DNA of 64,000 nt from Schistosoma mansoni (Eukaryota > Platyhelminthes > Trematoda > Strigeidida > Schistosomatidae), in assembly GCF_000237925.1 (NCBI RefSeq), contig NC_031502.1, positions 5,305,296-5,369,295 on the forward strand, written 5' to 3'. The notes under the pieces are model-generated. The model had not been told where the DNA came from and ran no database searches. It saw nothing but the letters and a program-made list of their open reading frames with translations. Of this stretch, positions 32,201 through 38,469 are shown piece by piece (the first letter of the stretch is position 1; each line of letters opens with the position of its first letter). The position numbers and the translations under genes were made by a program.

Positions 32201-34201
32201 CAGGGTAAACGGTACCTGGATTAGGCATAGAGTACGAGTTACAATGTCGAATCGGTTGATGGGATTGTGAATCTTCATCAACTGAGATAGTTACGTATAC
32301 CCAACTACTGCCTATCTCGACGGGTGATGTTGTCTGGTGTAGGAGTGAGCTCGAAGCATCTGAGGGGCGGTCAAAGGAAAACATCGCATCACCCCATGAA
32401 GTCACTGACAATTGGACTGACTTGTGTTAACAGGTGTAGAATACCTGGTTGAGACCCGTGTGATTATCGTAACTAGCGGTTACAGAATTAAAAAATTGTG
32501 CAGATTGACATGAATCTGTTTTTTACTAGGTTCTCATCAGCTGATTTTCGGGCTATAATATTTTAAGATTACAATTGCAAATGATGTTTGACATACTCAA
32601 GCAAGTAAAGTTAGGCGAAATTAAATGTGTCCTCCTAGTACTATAGCGATTCAAATAAATTTCATAAAACTCTGAAGTCGCTGTAGGCAAATACCCTACA
32701 CAAAATTAAGTAGTAGGTTAATTTCATAAAGTTAAGATTCAAATGAAATACCTGAAGATTATAGTAATTAACATCAGTTAGGTGTCAGTCAGCCTGGATT
32801 TAAATTCAGGATTGTAAAGAATTAAGACTTAATACAATAAAGTATGTTTAATGTCATCAGAATAAGGGGAAACTGTTGTATTTATTATGTCCTCCCTATT
32901 GTTCTTCGGATTCAGTAAACGTTTAGTATTTTATACATAAGTTAAATGACTACAAAACATTACAAGTAAGAAATCATAATTTCTTTATAATTCGAACATA
33001 CGTGGTATAACCTCAATGATAACCCTATAGTTTTTTGACGATAATTTAAGAATGGTAGAACATATGGTAATGGTTGGTAGATGTAATGAAAGCTTATGAC
33101 AAGAGTTTGATAACTACACACAAACACACACCTTACAATAATTCTTAGAATAGTTCTAATACTTCCGCTCATTATTCGTCCCGATGTATATATATGTAAT
33201 ATTTTTATTAATGTCACGAGCAGATTCAAGTTGGAGAGCTGTTGGAAACGTGAAAAAAACGGGAGGCCATTTTGTCCTAGTATTATGAAACTCCTCGTCA
33301 GTACTCATCCGCGACCTTTCACCTGGGAATCGAGTTCTGAACTATTGGTATGCAATGGTGTGTAAGTCTACCTCCGATTAATTCATTATGTTTCACCAAT
33401 GTGTGTGGTGGATTCGATTTCCGGCTACGTAATGTCATGGATTTACTTAATTTAAGCTTGTTCACTGTTGGATCATGGCTCAGAGTGGTCCAGGGGTCTA
33501 GTCTTTTGGTTTAATACCGAATGTTCTGGTTTCTATCCTCAGCCTCATGGTCGTAGATGCACACTGTTTTGTAGTACCATACTAGGACTAAATGGGTGTC
33601 CAGTGCTTTAAAGCTTCCAGTGGTTTTTGAACTTAGATTGGTTCTCAATATCACTAAAATTGGACAACTTCCACAATTCTCATGCTGATATTGAATACTG
33701 TTGATACTTTTATATATTTTTATTTTATTTTCACAGGCTGTGGATGATAATTCTAATTTTCCTACTTCTGTTCATCCCGCTAACTTTGAAGGAGATTTTA
33801 CAAACTTTAATAATTCATCATCATTATTGTCAACATTGGCAACTGTTCCGTCGAGAAATCGTAAACATTCAGTTGGTGGCGTTACTTGTGTTGGCGGTAG
33901 TAATTCAATTAATCAGAAATCAACATTCACTTTAAGATCAAAACCTTCCGGTAAAAGCATAAAAAAGGATTCACAAAATTCCCCATCATCATCTTCACCA
34001 TCATTAATAAATAAAATAAAGAATATGAAATCTGCGGGTGGTGGCAATAATGTTCCGTTATCTGATGAAGCAAGACTTTCATGGGCTATCATTGAAAGTC
34101 AACGCCTTGCACAAATTGAGGAAGAAGCTCGGAAACAAGAAGAAGCTGATCTTGAACTAGCACTTCGTTTAAGTAAACTAGATTCATCAAATCGACATTA
34201 A
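5503..34201 (+). CDS. EPS15: EPS15-type endocytic adaptor (EH domains, coiled coil, DPF repeats, UIM), 14 exons
   Basis: This host gene encodes a scaffold of clathrin-coated pits, which in other animals binds AP-2 through DPF motifs and ubiquitinated cargo through UIMs. Joined exons: 5503-5604, 7106-7207, 10089-10328, 12510-12802, 13514-13696, 15563-15845, 16886-17035, 17421-17549, 18582-18897, 21300-21394, 29188-29221, 30534-30619, 31221-31427, 33737-34201. All borders are GT-AG and all phases match, giving about 894 residues (human EPS15 is 896). Residues 7-98 form an EH domain with IWDLSD and a canonical EF-hand loop (54-65). Residues 184-280 form a second EH with an EF loop at 203-214. 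Residues about 300-480 are coiled coil. Residues 495-700 hold nine DPF motifs, 710-730 a PPPRP tract, and about 875-889 a UIM (EEADLELALRLSK). The two EH domains match EH2 and EH3 of vertebrate EPS15; EH1 was not found. EPS15 versus EPS15L1 orthology was not resolved. Confidence 0.9.
6610..6980 (-). mobile_element. tRNA-related short repeat with hammerhead ribozyme (SM-alpha-like)
   Basis: On the minus strand a Pol III A-box-like CAGCTCAGTGG lies near 6,806-6,816 and a B-box-like GAGTTCGAATCTC near 6,751-6,763. They are followed by a hammerhead domain (6,682-6,727) and a 3' body. Homology with the copy at 47,845-48,070 extends upstream of the A box, so the tRNA-like part is not the extreme 5' end. 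It inserted into intron 1 of the EPS15-like gene, antisense. GC content is much higher than its surroundings. The family resembles the SM-alpha short retroposon of Schistosoma mansoni, which is known to encode a hammerhead. Confidence 0.75.
6682..6727 (-). ncRNA. Hammerhead ribozyme, all core residues present
   Basis: Reading the minus strand: stem I strand GCACTG, core CTGAGGA (fits CUGANGA), stem II GTCC with a 7-nt loop and GGAC, core GAAA, a very short stem III (ACG / CGT with a 2-nt loop), cleavage triplet GUC, then CAGTGC, which pairs perfectly with the first strand. Outer bases GGA/TCC can extend stem I beyond an internal loop, the place where natural hammerheads make tertiary contacts. 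The tiny stem III is typical of SM-alpha and related repeats, which are thought to fold best as dimers. Activity is predicted, not shown. Confidence 0.75.
7106..7207 (+). CDS. EPS15: EPS15-like exon 2 (residues 35-68): EH domain core
   Basis: The acceptor is TTTTCCAG ending at 7,105 and the donor GTAAGT starts at 7,208, both phase 0. It encodes the EH signature LGKIWDLSDIDNDGSLD, including all metal-ligand positions of a canonical EF-hand loop (D54, D56, D58, S60, D62, E65 in the joined protein). Confidence 0.95.
7475..8050 (-). mobile_element. RTE-class LINE (SR2-like), 3' end
   Basis: The minus-strand frame 7,973-7,734 reads LRWLGHVLRMPEHRLPRRAM, then SLSHVGRCRLLGWGPRD, the characteristic C-terminus of RTE-clade ORFs. 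The 3' UTR-like tail runs down to about 7,475. The copy is 5' truncated and sits antisense in intron 2 of the EPS15-like gene. At least six more copies of the same 3' end occur in this window. Confidence 0.75.
8690..9960 (-). mobile_element. RTE-class LINE (SR2-like), reverse transcriptase to 3' end, decayed
   Basis: On the minus strand the RT motif GVPQGCPLSSFLF is readable near 9,820-9,870, followed by RT thumb-like sequence (about 9,540-9,600), then the same C-terminal and 3' tail sequence as the copy at 7,475-8,050, ending near 8,700. The frame is interrupted by several stops and shifts, including a damaged catalytic block, so it is inactive. It is 5' truncated near 9,960 and lies antisense in intron 2, about 650 bp from the neighbouring RTE tail. 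Confidence 0.75.
10089..10328 (+). CDS. EPS15: EPS15-like exon 3 (residues 69-148): end of EH domain and linker
   Basis: The acceptor ends in TTGTAG at 10,088 and the donor GTGAGT starts at 10,329, both phase 0. AMHLVHLSLEGKILPDKLP completes the EH fold, followed by the usual SLVPPD tail. The rest is a Ser/Thr-rich linker with no recognised motif. Confidence 0.92.
10329..12509 (+). other. EPS15-like intron 3
   Basis: Ordinary AT-rich intron of 2.2 kb. No repeat, ORF of note or RNA gene was recognised. Confidence 0.6.
12510..12802 (+). CDS. EPS15: EPS15-like exon 4 (residues 149-245): second EH domain
   Basis: The acceptor used is ATCAATTAG ending at 12,509. The better-looking pyrimidine-rich AG at 12,518-12,519 gives an immediate stop in the required frame. 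The exon encodes PEWAISADEHAKNLRVF, an EF-hand loop DMDADGLVSGPE, and LAHIWDLVD. The match is to vertebrate EPS15 EH3, in which the first rather than the second loop is canonical. The donor GTAAAT starts at 12,803, phase 2. Confidence 0.93.
12803..13513 (+). other. EPS15-like intron 4
   Basis: A 0.7-kb intron with no recognised repeat or alternative exon. Confidence 0.6.
13514..13696 (+). CDS. EPS15: EPS15-like exon 5: end of second EH domain
   Basis: The acceptor TTTACAG ends at 13,513 and restores phase 2. EQFTVAMHLATEQLSAGL is the final EH helix, followed by the proline-rich LPPALLPPSLRP tail seen after EH3 in vertebrate EPS15 and then the first turn of the coiled coil. The donor GTATGC starts at 13,697, phase 2. 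Confidence 0.92.
13697..15562 (+). other. EPS15-like intron 5
   Basis: A 1.9-kb intron. It holds an imperfect (AAT)n tract at about 14,637-14,661. A GC-richer stretch at about 14,750-14,930 looks foreign to its surroundings but could not be assigned. Confidence 0.5.
15563..15845 (+). CDS. EPS15: EPS15-like exon 6 (residues 307-401): coiled coil
   Basis: The acceptor AATTTTCAG ends at 15,562 and the donor GTATGT starts at 15,846. About 94 residues are rich in Glu, Arg, Lys and Gln with heptad-like Leu/Ile spacing (IDTLNHTIRNLANQRVEAER). In EPS15 this region mediates homo-oligomers and intersectin binding. Phase 2 in, phase 0 out. Confidence 0.9.
16522..16570. repeat. (TA)n microsatellite in intron 6
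   Basis: About 24 uninterrupted TA units. The rest of intron 6 (15,846-16,885) shows nothing else that could be named. Confidence 0.95.
16886..17035 (+). CDS. EPS15: EPS15-like exon 7 (residues 402-451): coiled coil
   Basis: The acceptor ATAATTTTAG ends at 16,885 and the donor GTAAGT starts at 17,036, phase 0 on both sides. Fifty residues, all coiled-coil type (QKEEIACLRNELNELIREEA). Confidence 0.9.
17421..17549 (+). CDS. EPS15: EPS15-like exon 8 (residues 452-494): end of coiled coil
   Basis: The acceptor TTTCTTAG ends at 17,420. The donor is CTG|GTTAGT at 17,550, the less common GTTAGT form. The coiled coil ends near QLLEVLEQYNGLLN and an acidic hinge follows. Phase 0 on both sides. Confidence 0.88.
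18390..18545 (+). mobile_element. Possible RTE LINE 3' tail in intron 8
   Basis: The sequence ends in TTCTACACTGAG followed by TATGACTGACTGGC, resembling the 3' terminus of the RTE copies at 57,680 and 60,935. Only the tail is present; no coding part is seen. Confidence 0.35.
18582..18897 (+). CDS. EPS15: EPS15-like exon 9 (residues 495-599): Asn/Ser-rich region, first DPF motifs
   Basis: The acceptor CTTTTTAG ends at 18,581 and the donor GTGAGT starts at 18,898, phase 1. It contains a run of five Asn, low-complexity Ser/Thr sequence and then DPFDSNDPF, the first two of nine AP-2 appendage-binding DPF motifs. Confidence 0.9.
19450..19475. repeat. (AT)n microsatellite in intron 9
   Basis: Thirteen AT units in intron 9 (18,898-21,299). 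Apart from this and the short repeat at 20,905-21,190, no other element was recognised in the intron. Confidence 0.9.
20905..21190 (+). mobile_element. SM-alpha-type short retroposon with decayed hammerhead
   Basis: Plus-strand copy in intron 9, ending about 110 bp before exon 10. The A-box-like TAGTTAAGTGAATAACG (about 20,915) and B-box-like GGGTTTGAGTCCC (20,958-20,970) are followed by a hammerhead domain at 20,996-21,055 and the SM-alpha-like sequence TATCCACCTTTGCTTATAAT. It shares this layout with the copy at 60,036-60,209. Confidence 0.75.
20996..21055 (+). ncRNA. Degenerate hammerhead ribozyme
   Basis: Stem II (GTCCCAAATAGGAC) is intact, but the core reads CCGACGA instead of CUGANGA, and the GAAA box reads AAAA, so the catalytic G12 is an A. 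The 3' strand of stem I has also drifted. Predicted inactive. Confidence 0.7.
21300..21394 (+). CDS. EPS15: EPS15-like exon 10 (residues 600-631): DPF cluster
   Basis: The acceptor TGATAATAG ends at 21,299 and the donor GTAAGT starts at 21,395. Four DPF motifs lie within about 26 residues (EDPF, NDPF, SDPF, VDPF), matching the dense DPF block of vertebrate EPS15. The exon restores phase 1 and leaves phase 0. Confidence 0.92.
22267..23075. mobile_element. Fossil solo LTR (TGTAG-type), split by another repeat
   Basis: The segments 22,267-22,387 and about 22,945-23,075 together match one continuous stretch at 61,314-61,540. Between them lies the (TAAA)n-tailed repeat. The left end begins TGTAGTGAACGAGAACC, an LTR-like terminus similar to the TGTAG start of the other LTRs in this window. 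It is an old relic with no coding content. The LTR identity is inferred from the terminus and from its dispersed single-copy occurrence. Confidence 0.45.
22388..22940 (-). mobile_element. (TAAA)n-tailed interspersed repeat, copy 1
   Basis: About 550 bp, ending on the minus strand in GTGTTTAAATAAATAAATAA, a simple-sequence tail typical of retroposed elements. The same unit recurs at 47,383, 48,640, 58,780 (opposite strand) and 63,944. Open frames run through parts of it but are not kept in every copy, so it is treated as non-coding and non-autonomous. The parent element was not identified. Confidence 0.65.
23985..24500 (+). mobile_element. Penelope-like retroelement fossil, reverse transcriptase remnant
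   Basis: Plus-strand frames show the Penelope-type RT blocks: a YRLLKVHRHN-like fingers motif near 24,145 and the block resembling CSLDVSSLFTNVP (here LNVASLFTNIP) near 24,335. The piece is old and broken in several places and has no ends. It lies in intron 10 of the EPS15-like gene. Confidence 0.6.
25850..27780 (+). mobile_element. Ty3/gypsy LTR retrotransposon fossil in EPS15 intron 10
   Basis: A heavily broken gypsy-type pol. Blocks in order are RT (near 25,970-26,170), RNase H (near 26,380-26,740), an integrase core remnant (near 27,010-27,240) and a C-terminal basic tail near 27,560-27,730. No LTR was identified at either end. It is more decayed than copies A and B and is not close to them in sequence, so it is an older and separate insertion in the same transcriptional orientation as the host gene. 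Confidence 0.65.
28215..28710. repeat. Dispersed repeat, copy 1 (partner at 61,755-62,070)
   Basis: Several blocks resemble 61,755-62,070 in the same order and orientation, for example GATGTGATGAATAAAGCAAG (28,399 on) against CATGTGATGAGTAAGATAAG (61,880 on). The two copies are quite diverged, with no ORF and no family assignment. Confidence 0.4.
29037..29109. repeat. (TA)n followed by (GA)n microsatellite
   Basis: About 19 TA units at 29,037-29,074 pass directly into about 18 GA units at 29,074-29,109. The compound tract ends 78 bp before exon 11 of the EPS15-like gene. Confidence 0.95.
29188..29221 (+). CDS. EPS15: EPS15-like exon 11 (34-nt micro-exon)
   Basis: ATATCTAG ends at 29,187 and GTAAGT starts at 29,222. 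The exon encodes only MAKDKKSPNTI plus one base, phase 0 in and phase 1 out, which exactly fits exon 12. It lies 78 bp after a (GA)n tract and 13 bp before a (TTA)n tract. Skipping it would put exon 12 out of frame, so it is probably constitutive. Support is phase and splice sites, not domain homology. Confidence 0.7.
29235..29271. repeat. (TTA)n microsatellite
   Basis: Twelve TTA units starting 13 bp after the donor of micro-exon 11. Confidence 0.95.
29436..29832 (+). mobile_element. RTE-class LINE 3' end in intron 11
   Basis: Plus-strand frame KARNGQTKPSHQSMKSL then RARVGKCRLPVLGLHD matches the C-terminus of the RTE copies at 7,475 and 60,300, followed by the same 3' tail ending near 29,832. 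It is 5' truncated. Confidence 0.7.
30534..30619 (+). CDS. EPS15: EPS15-like exon 12 (residues 643-671): one DPF motif
   Basis: The acceptor TCTATTCATAG ends at 30,533 and the donor GTACGT starts at 30,620. It encodes SAFDPFKPDSVCPTVLPE, with one DPF motif. Phase 1 in and 0 out. Confidence 0.85.
30620..31220 (+). other. EPS15-like intron 12
   Basis: A 0.6-kb AT-rich intron; nothing recognised. Confidence 0.6.
31221..31427 (+). CDS. EPS15: EPS15-like exon 13 (residues 672-740): DPF pair and proline-rich tract
   Basis: The acceptor CGAATAG ends at 31,220 and the donor GTAGGT starts at 31,428, phase 0 on both sides. TDPFGSDPF supplies the last two DPF motifs. KKSPPPRPKTQPTPGKS resembles the PPALPPK...PPGKR segment of vertebrate EPS15, which binds SH3 domains such as Crk. 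Confidence 0.9.
32045..32490 (+). mobile_element. RTE-class LINE fragment in intron 13
   Basis: Readable pieces are CETWSLRINIYRLLIFDHKC and CLRSIVRVFWNYRV (32,110-32,205), then a shifted version of the LRWLGH block. These fall just upstream of, and overlap, the C-terminal region kept in the other RTE copies. Stops and shifts interrupt the frame. No 3' tail is seen after about 32,490. Confidence 0.65.
33240..33385 (-). mobile_element. Hammerhead-type short repeat, decayed
   Basis: Minus-strand copy related to that at 6,610-6,980. The hammerhead domain (33,262-33,308) keeps CTGACGA but has AAAA in place of GAAA, and stem II is weak. The B-box-like region is at about 33,328-33,340. It lies in inverted orientation about 80 bp from the next copy. 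Confidence 0.55.
33467..33665 (+). mobile_element. Hammerhead-type short repeat, decayed
   Basis: Plus-strand copy with A-box-like GGCTCAGAGTGGTCC (33,478 on) and B-box-like TCTGGTTTCTATCCT. The hammerhead stem I strands CACTG and CAGTG survive near 33,561 and 33,600, but CUGANGA is lost and GAAA reads TAAA. It ends about 70 bp before exon 14 of the EPS15-like gene. Confidence 0.6.
33737..34201 (+). CDS. EPS15: EPS15-like exon 14 (residues 741-894): C-terminus with UIM
   Basis: The acceptor TATTTTCACAG ends at 33,736; the stop is TAA at 34,199-34,201. A Ser/Asn-rich stretch is followed by SDEARLSWAIIESQRLAQIE and EEADLELALRLSKLD, which align with the tandem UIMs of vertebrate EPS15. The second contains the hallmark acidic-x-x-Leu-x-x-Ala-x-x-x-Ser pattern, predicting binding to ubiquitinated cargo. 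Confidence 0.95.
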   Translation, partial: AVDDNSNFPTSVHPANFEGDFTNFNNSSSLLSTLATVPSRNRKHSVGGVTCVGGSNSINQKSTFTLRSKPSGKSIKKDSQNSPSSSSPSLINKIKNMKSAGGGNNVPLSDEARLSWAIIESQRLAQIEEEARKQEEADLELALRLSKLDSSNRH

Positions 34202-37100
34202 GGAAGATAGTGAAAGCCGATTGCCGCTTTTATTTCCATCTATGAAAACCTAGAAAATAACAGTAAAAAACATGTTGTCTTCTTATCTACCAATTCTTTT
34301 ACTCCATATTCTTTTTTAATTTAAGTTGGGCTATTGTTCAACTCCGTTTTCATGAATATAAATACATGATTTTTAATGTACGAGACTTACATCAATTTAT
34401 GCGTTCCCTTTTCTTTTGTTAATATGAATTATAAAGGAACAAAATTATAGAAATGAGAGCTAAATAGAGAAAACATGAAGAATTTGTCTCAATGAGTTCA
34501 AATTTTGTTGAATACAGAAATAGTACTTAAAGTACTATACATGGATCAATGTAAAACATTGAGGTTACATACATGATTTGTCGTGTGTGTACTTGTATTT
34601 GTTGAAGTTTAAAATATACTTGAAATGTTTGCTTAATAGTATAATAGAATAGAAAAGATTCTGTTGTACACAACCAAATACATTTATGTACGTAAACATC
34701 AGTTACTTGCAATAATAATGTTATTAGTCTATAGTTCCTTAAACTTCAAATTTTTATTGTGAGTTATATAAATTATTATCTACAAAACAAAGTTTGCATA
34801 ACACTTTACTTTATTACTACTCGTATACACTTTGATTAATAATTACTTAGTCTATGGATTGGTTAAAAACTAAGTTGCATTGAATAACATGGTAACATTG
34901 ATTTTTAGAATAAAACTAATTATCTACGGATTTGATTGTTTCATCAGACTTAATATTGGTTTTACTTTTGAGACTAAAAGTTTTCAAATATCATAGGGGA
35001 GACCAGGTCTTTTACACTCATGTAACTGCATGTAGTTCTACATTTCAGTGATTCTTATCAATCAAAGTAAATACGTTCTGTTCTTTATCATGGTCCTTAA
35101 GTTGTTAACAACATGTCATTGAGTCAGTTAGTTATGGCATTTTTCAAAAAGTAGGTACACTCGGTCACAAAACATCAGAAATCTCAATATTCATGCATCG
35201 ACCCTAATAGATGATTACCTGGCTGGTTTACCATATTTCAACACAGTCGTTATTTTTGCTGCAGGTCATTATTCGAAACCATTCCGTTAGTAAAACCAAG
35301 ACAATCTTGACAATAGTATGACTATTTCAAGTGGTATGTCTCAATACTACGAGATTAATAGCTATAGATTTTAATATGGATCTTTAATAATGGTAGACCT
35401 AATGGTTTGCTGTACTAATGGACATTAGTTTAGATTATTTTGTACGATTCGCAGAAGTTTTAAATAAAATAAATTCTTGACATATGTACAGATTGTTTTC
35501 TTCATCTAAACCTAAGGCTTCCTACAGGTATAATACGTTAACAATAATTCTGTTTTTAACCTAATACTTCATTAATTGCATACTTTTCGCGATCCTCGTG
35601 TCATGCATTAATTTCATGTGGATTTAGACTGTCATTTTTTCAGGTTATTAGGAATATCCAGTCTGGCAAACTTATTTGCTTTTTTTTTATCTAAATTACG
35701 GAATGAATAAAGGCTTTCCTAGATGGGTTGATGAAGTTAATAACTGCATGAGAGTTACATATGTTTAGGGTCGATAAGTCGTAACGACCAAGATTCCAAT
35801 ATTTGGTGACAATGCAGTGGACGGTCCAACAAACCAAACTTGATCCGACTAAGTCGGATACGTTCTGAATAATATATGGAGACTTTGACAGTCATTCTTA
35901 AAAAACTAAACCATGACACGGACTTCGTGTTTAGTTTTAGTGCTTCTGACGTGTAAAAAAAAAGCAAACAAAATACTCAACGGTAAAGCTTCCACTATGT
36001 TGTCAAGTGTTACTCTTGCTTGAAATAGCATACCAAACTGTAAAAATGGCTAATGAATAACTAACATCGAAGAAACAATTCTGATTTTCTTTGCAAAGTG
36101 TAGTCAAGTGGCAGTTCCTATCTGGCAGCCAAAGGACAGAAATTATCAATCGCTGTGCGTTGTAATATCAAGTTCGTATGAACTAGGCTTTGTTTTCAAT
36201 GGCCCGAGATCACACAGCAACAAGATTTCTCTATTTCAATCTAGAAAGCCTGAGTTAAAGAACATTAAGCGCCATAAAATAGTTGTATTACGAGTTCCAG
36301 AGTAAGGATAAAATGTAATGCAAGGAGAAAGATTGAACCATATAACGTTCAATGAAACCATTTGAATAAGTTTTCAGAGTATCCCTTATGTTACAGAATG
36401 TACGCAGATGAAAGCAAGAGGTATTTATGTTTCGCGGAAATGTCTGCAGATATCTCGGATTCTTAGTAATCAAAAACCCTAGTTGGTAGTCGCGAATCTT
36501 GAATACTCTCATTTAGTAAAATATATAAACCCAATCGAATATTGAGTCTTGTATCTGAACCTATTTATAAACCCCACCTATGTTTTTTACGATTAACTTA
36601 TTTAAACCTATTGGTAAATACTTATAGTGTTTATAATGCTATAAGTCTCATTAGGCTAATTCTGATCCTCATATAATTGATTACATAGATTTAGGTTTAT
36701 CAGGCGTCTCTCATTGCATTTAAACGTAGGAATAAGAACCGCTTTTTAGGCACGTTTTGATTATACTTCAAAGTTATCTGAATCTTTCGAAGTTAAAGAG
36801 AAGTACACCATGGTTGCTACTCCACTGGAAACTGACCTACATTTTTGAAATTATTTAAAAACGTCTTCTGCAATTTGACCACATGTAAATTTCGAGTTAA
36901 TTACATTAGATCATTTAGAGTAGAAGTTCTAAAACGGACGGCAGTTATGTATTTATTTGGAATACTTTTGCCAAAACTGTTTAGATGTTGCACTATTTAT
37001 AAGTACCCAGTTAGCTTAAATTGTGTACCGCTATAATGCTATCTCTACTACTTTGAAAAATCAATATATAACGGATCTTTTTTCCAAGCTGACTCTACGT
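34202..37100. other. 3' flank of EPS15-like gene, intergenic
   Basis: AT-rich, with no exon or repeat recognised. It includes the EPS15-like 3' UTR for an unknown distance. Short open frames here have no protein-like features. Confidence 0.5.
34909..34914 (+). terminator. Candidate polyadenylation signal AATAAA
   Basis: First AATAAA hexamer after the EPS15-like stop codon, 708 nt downstream. Another lies at about 35,463. The choice is inference only. Confidence 0.3.
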
Positions 37101-37435
37101 TGTAGCAGAAAAATATATCCCCAAAATCAGTAGCTCTGTAAGTCTCCGACATTTGATGATGACCATATTAGTTTTAATTGATCCACCTAGCTTAAGACGC
37201 TCGGTCACGCCTTCGCACCAGATCACGAGTGAGAACGCTGTGCTTAACTTTCCCTGAAATCATTAGCCAGTTTAGATCAGTTTATTCTCGATATGTTGAT
37301 AACCTTTCAAACACATCTTCGAACTTCTTGGCTTCTGACTTTCGATTTCACTGGGTGGACACGTTTCAATTATATAAGGTGTTGCTGGTTGAAGTACTGT
37401 CAAACTCCAAATGCCTGTGGCATCTTTAACGTGGT
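37101..37435 (+). repeat. Left LTR of gypsy copy B
   Basis: Begins TGTAGCAG. The core at about 37,128-37,375 is identical by eye to the right LTR at about 42,336-42,583, while the first 27 bp and the last 60 bp are clearly diverged. The right boundary is uncertain. A weaker third resemblance lies at about 37,643-37,702. Confidence 0.7.
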
Positions 37436-38125
37436 GTACAGTCATCCTTAACGGTTTAAAAATACATCGAGAAATCATTCAGTGTTACCTTGTGTCGTTT
37501 TAATTCATAGTTTTAGGGAGTATTTTATAGTAATGGCATTCATTTCTTTAAAAAATCCCATTACTGTCCATAATCTATCCTCATCAAAATAGAAAAGAAT
37601 GTCTTACTTCGGTGTTTAAATGAAGCAATGATTCCTTTGTACTTGTTAGTGGTTCAGTTGCTGTCTCTCCTCAAATACTTACGGCATCTTCATTGCTTAG
37701 GTCATCGTGATCCTGTACAGCAACTCGTAAGCCGTGAGTTTGTCTCTTTTTGGAATCTCATATATCATTGCTTTACTCGTCTTTTTTACATATTTTTCTT
37801 ATTCTTGGACATTTTCGTCCCCCTGCTCATTTTTATACTTTATATTTGTCATGACTGAACGAACTCCTTTATTACTTAAGGTCAAGACATACACTACCCT
37901 CATTGATGCTAATTCCATTCTGGCATGAAAACATCAAAGCCTGATTCTGATACACAGAAGCCGACTTCTACGAGCATGGCGTAACCGATCCACGTGCACA
38001 AGTACTCCAATTAGTGAATGCACTACCGCCTGAACTCAACGGGTACGTCACACCTAGTATGTTTACTAGTGATGTTTACGAAGCTTATTGAACTCTAAAA
38101 TGGTCTATTCTTAAACGCGGAGATC

Positions 38126-38469
38126 TGTAGGGTCAGTGAAACGTCACTGTATATCGAACAGATCATCGATGCCTGTCAAGGTCAAGGATAGTCAACGCGC
38201 ATCAATCAATCATACGCCATGGACTGGCTCACGCAGCAGTGGTTGTACTTTCGTGGTTGTACCTTAACTAATATATTCTTGTAATAACGTCCTTTGTGTT
38301 GTACAGTCTTCAGAGCATCTATGGTCCCTTGATACGTCGATGGGGACTTCCACGTAAGGTGATGGTCGCAAGGTGTGACTCCGAAGTTAGCTTATTCGTT
38401 ATACCGTCCCCGTCTAACTCGAGAAGCCTTCAATCATTCGACATAGACCATCAACGTTGATGTTCTACA
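38126..38469. mobile_element. Solo LTR of another family inserted in gypsy copy B
   Basis: A 344-bp block absent from copy A, where GAGATC and AACAGATAG are nearly adjacent. It starts TGTAG and ends CTACA, a perfect 5-bp terminal inverted repeat with TG...CA ends, and has no coding content. The flanking bases GATC and AATC look like a 4-bp target-site duplication with one change. This pattern fits a solo LTR left after recombination. Its sequence differs from copy B's own LTRs apart from the TGTAG start. Confidence 0.7.

Noticed and set aside
35755-37036. Several 60-75 codon frames in the EPS15 3' flank
   Set aside because: Random composition, no start context or homology.
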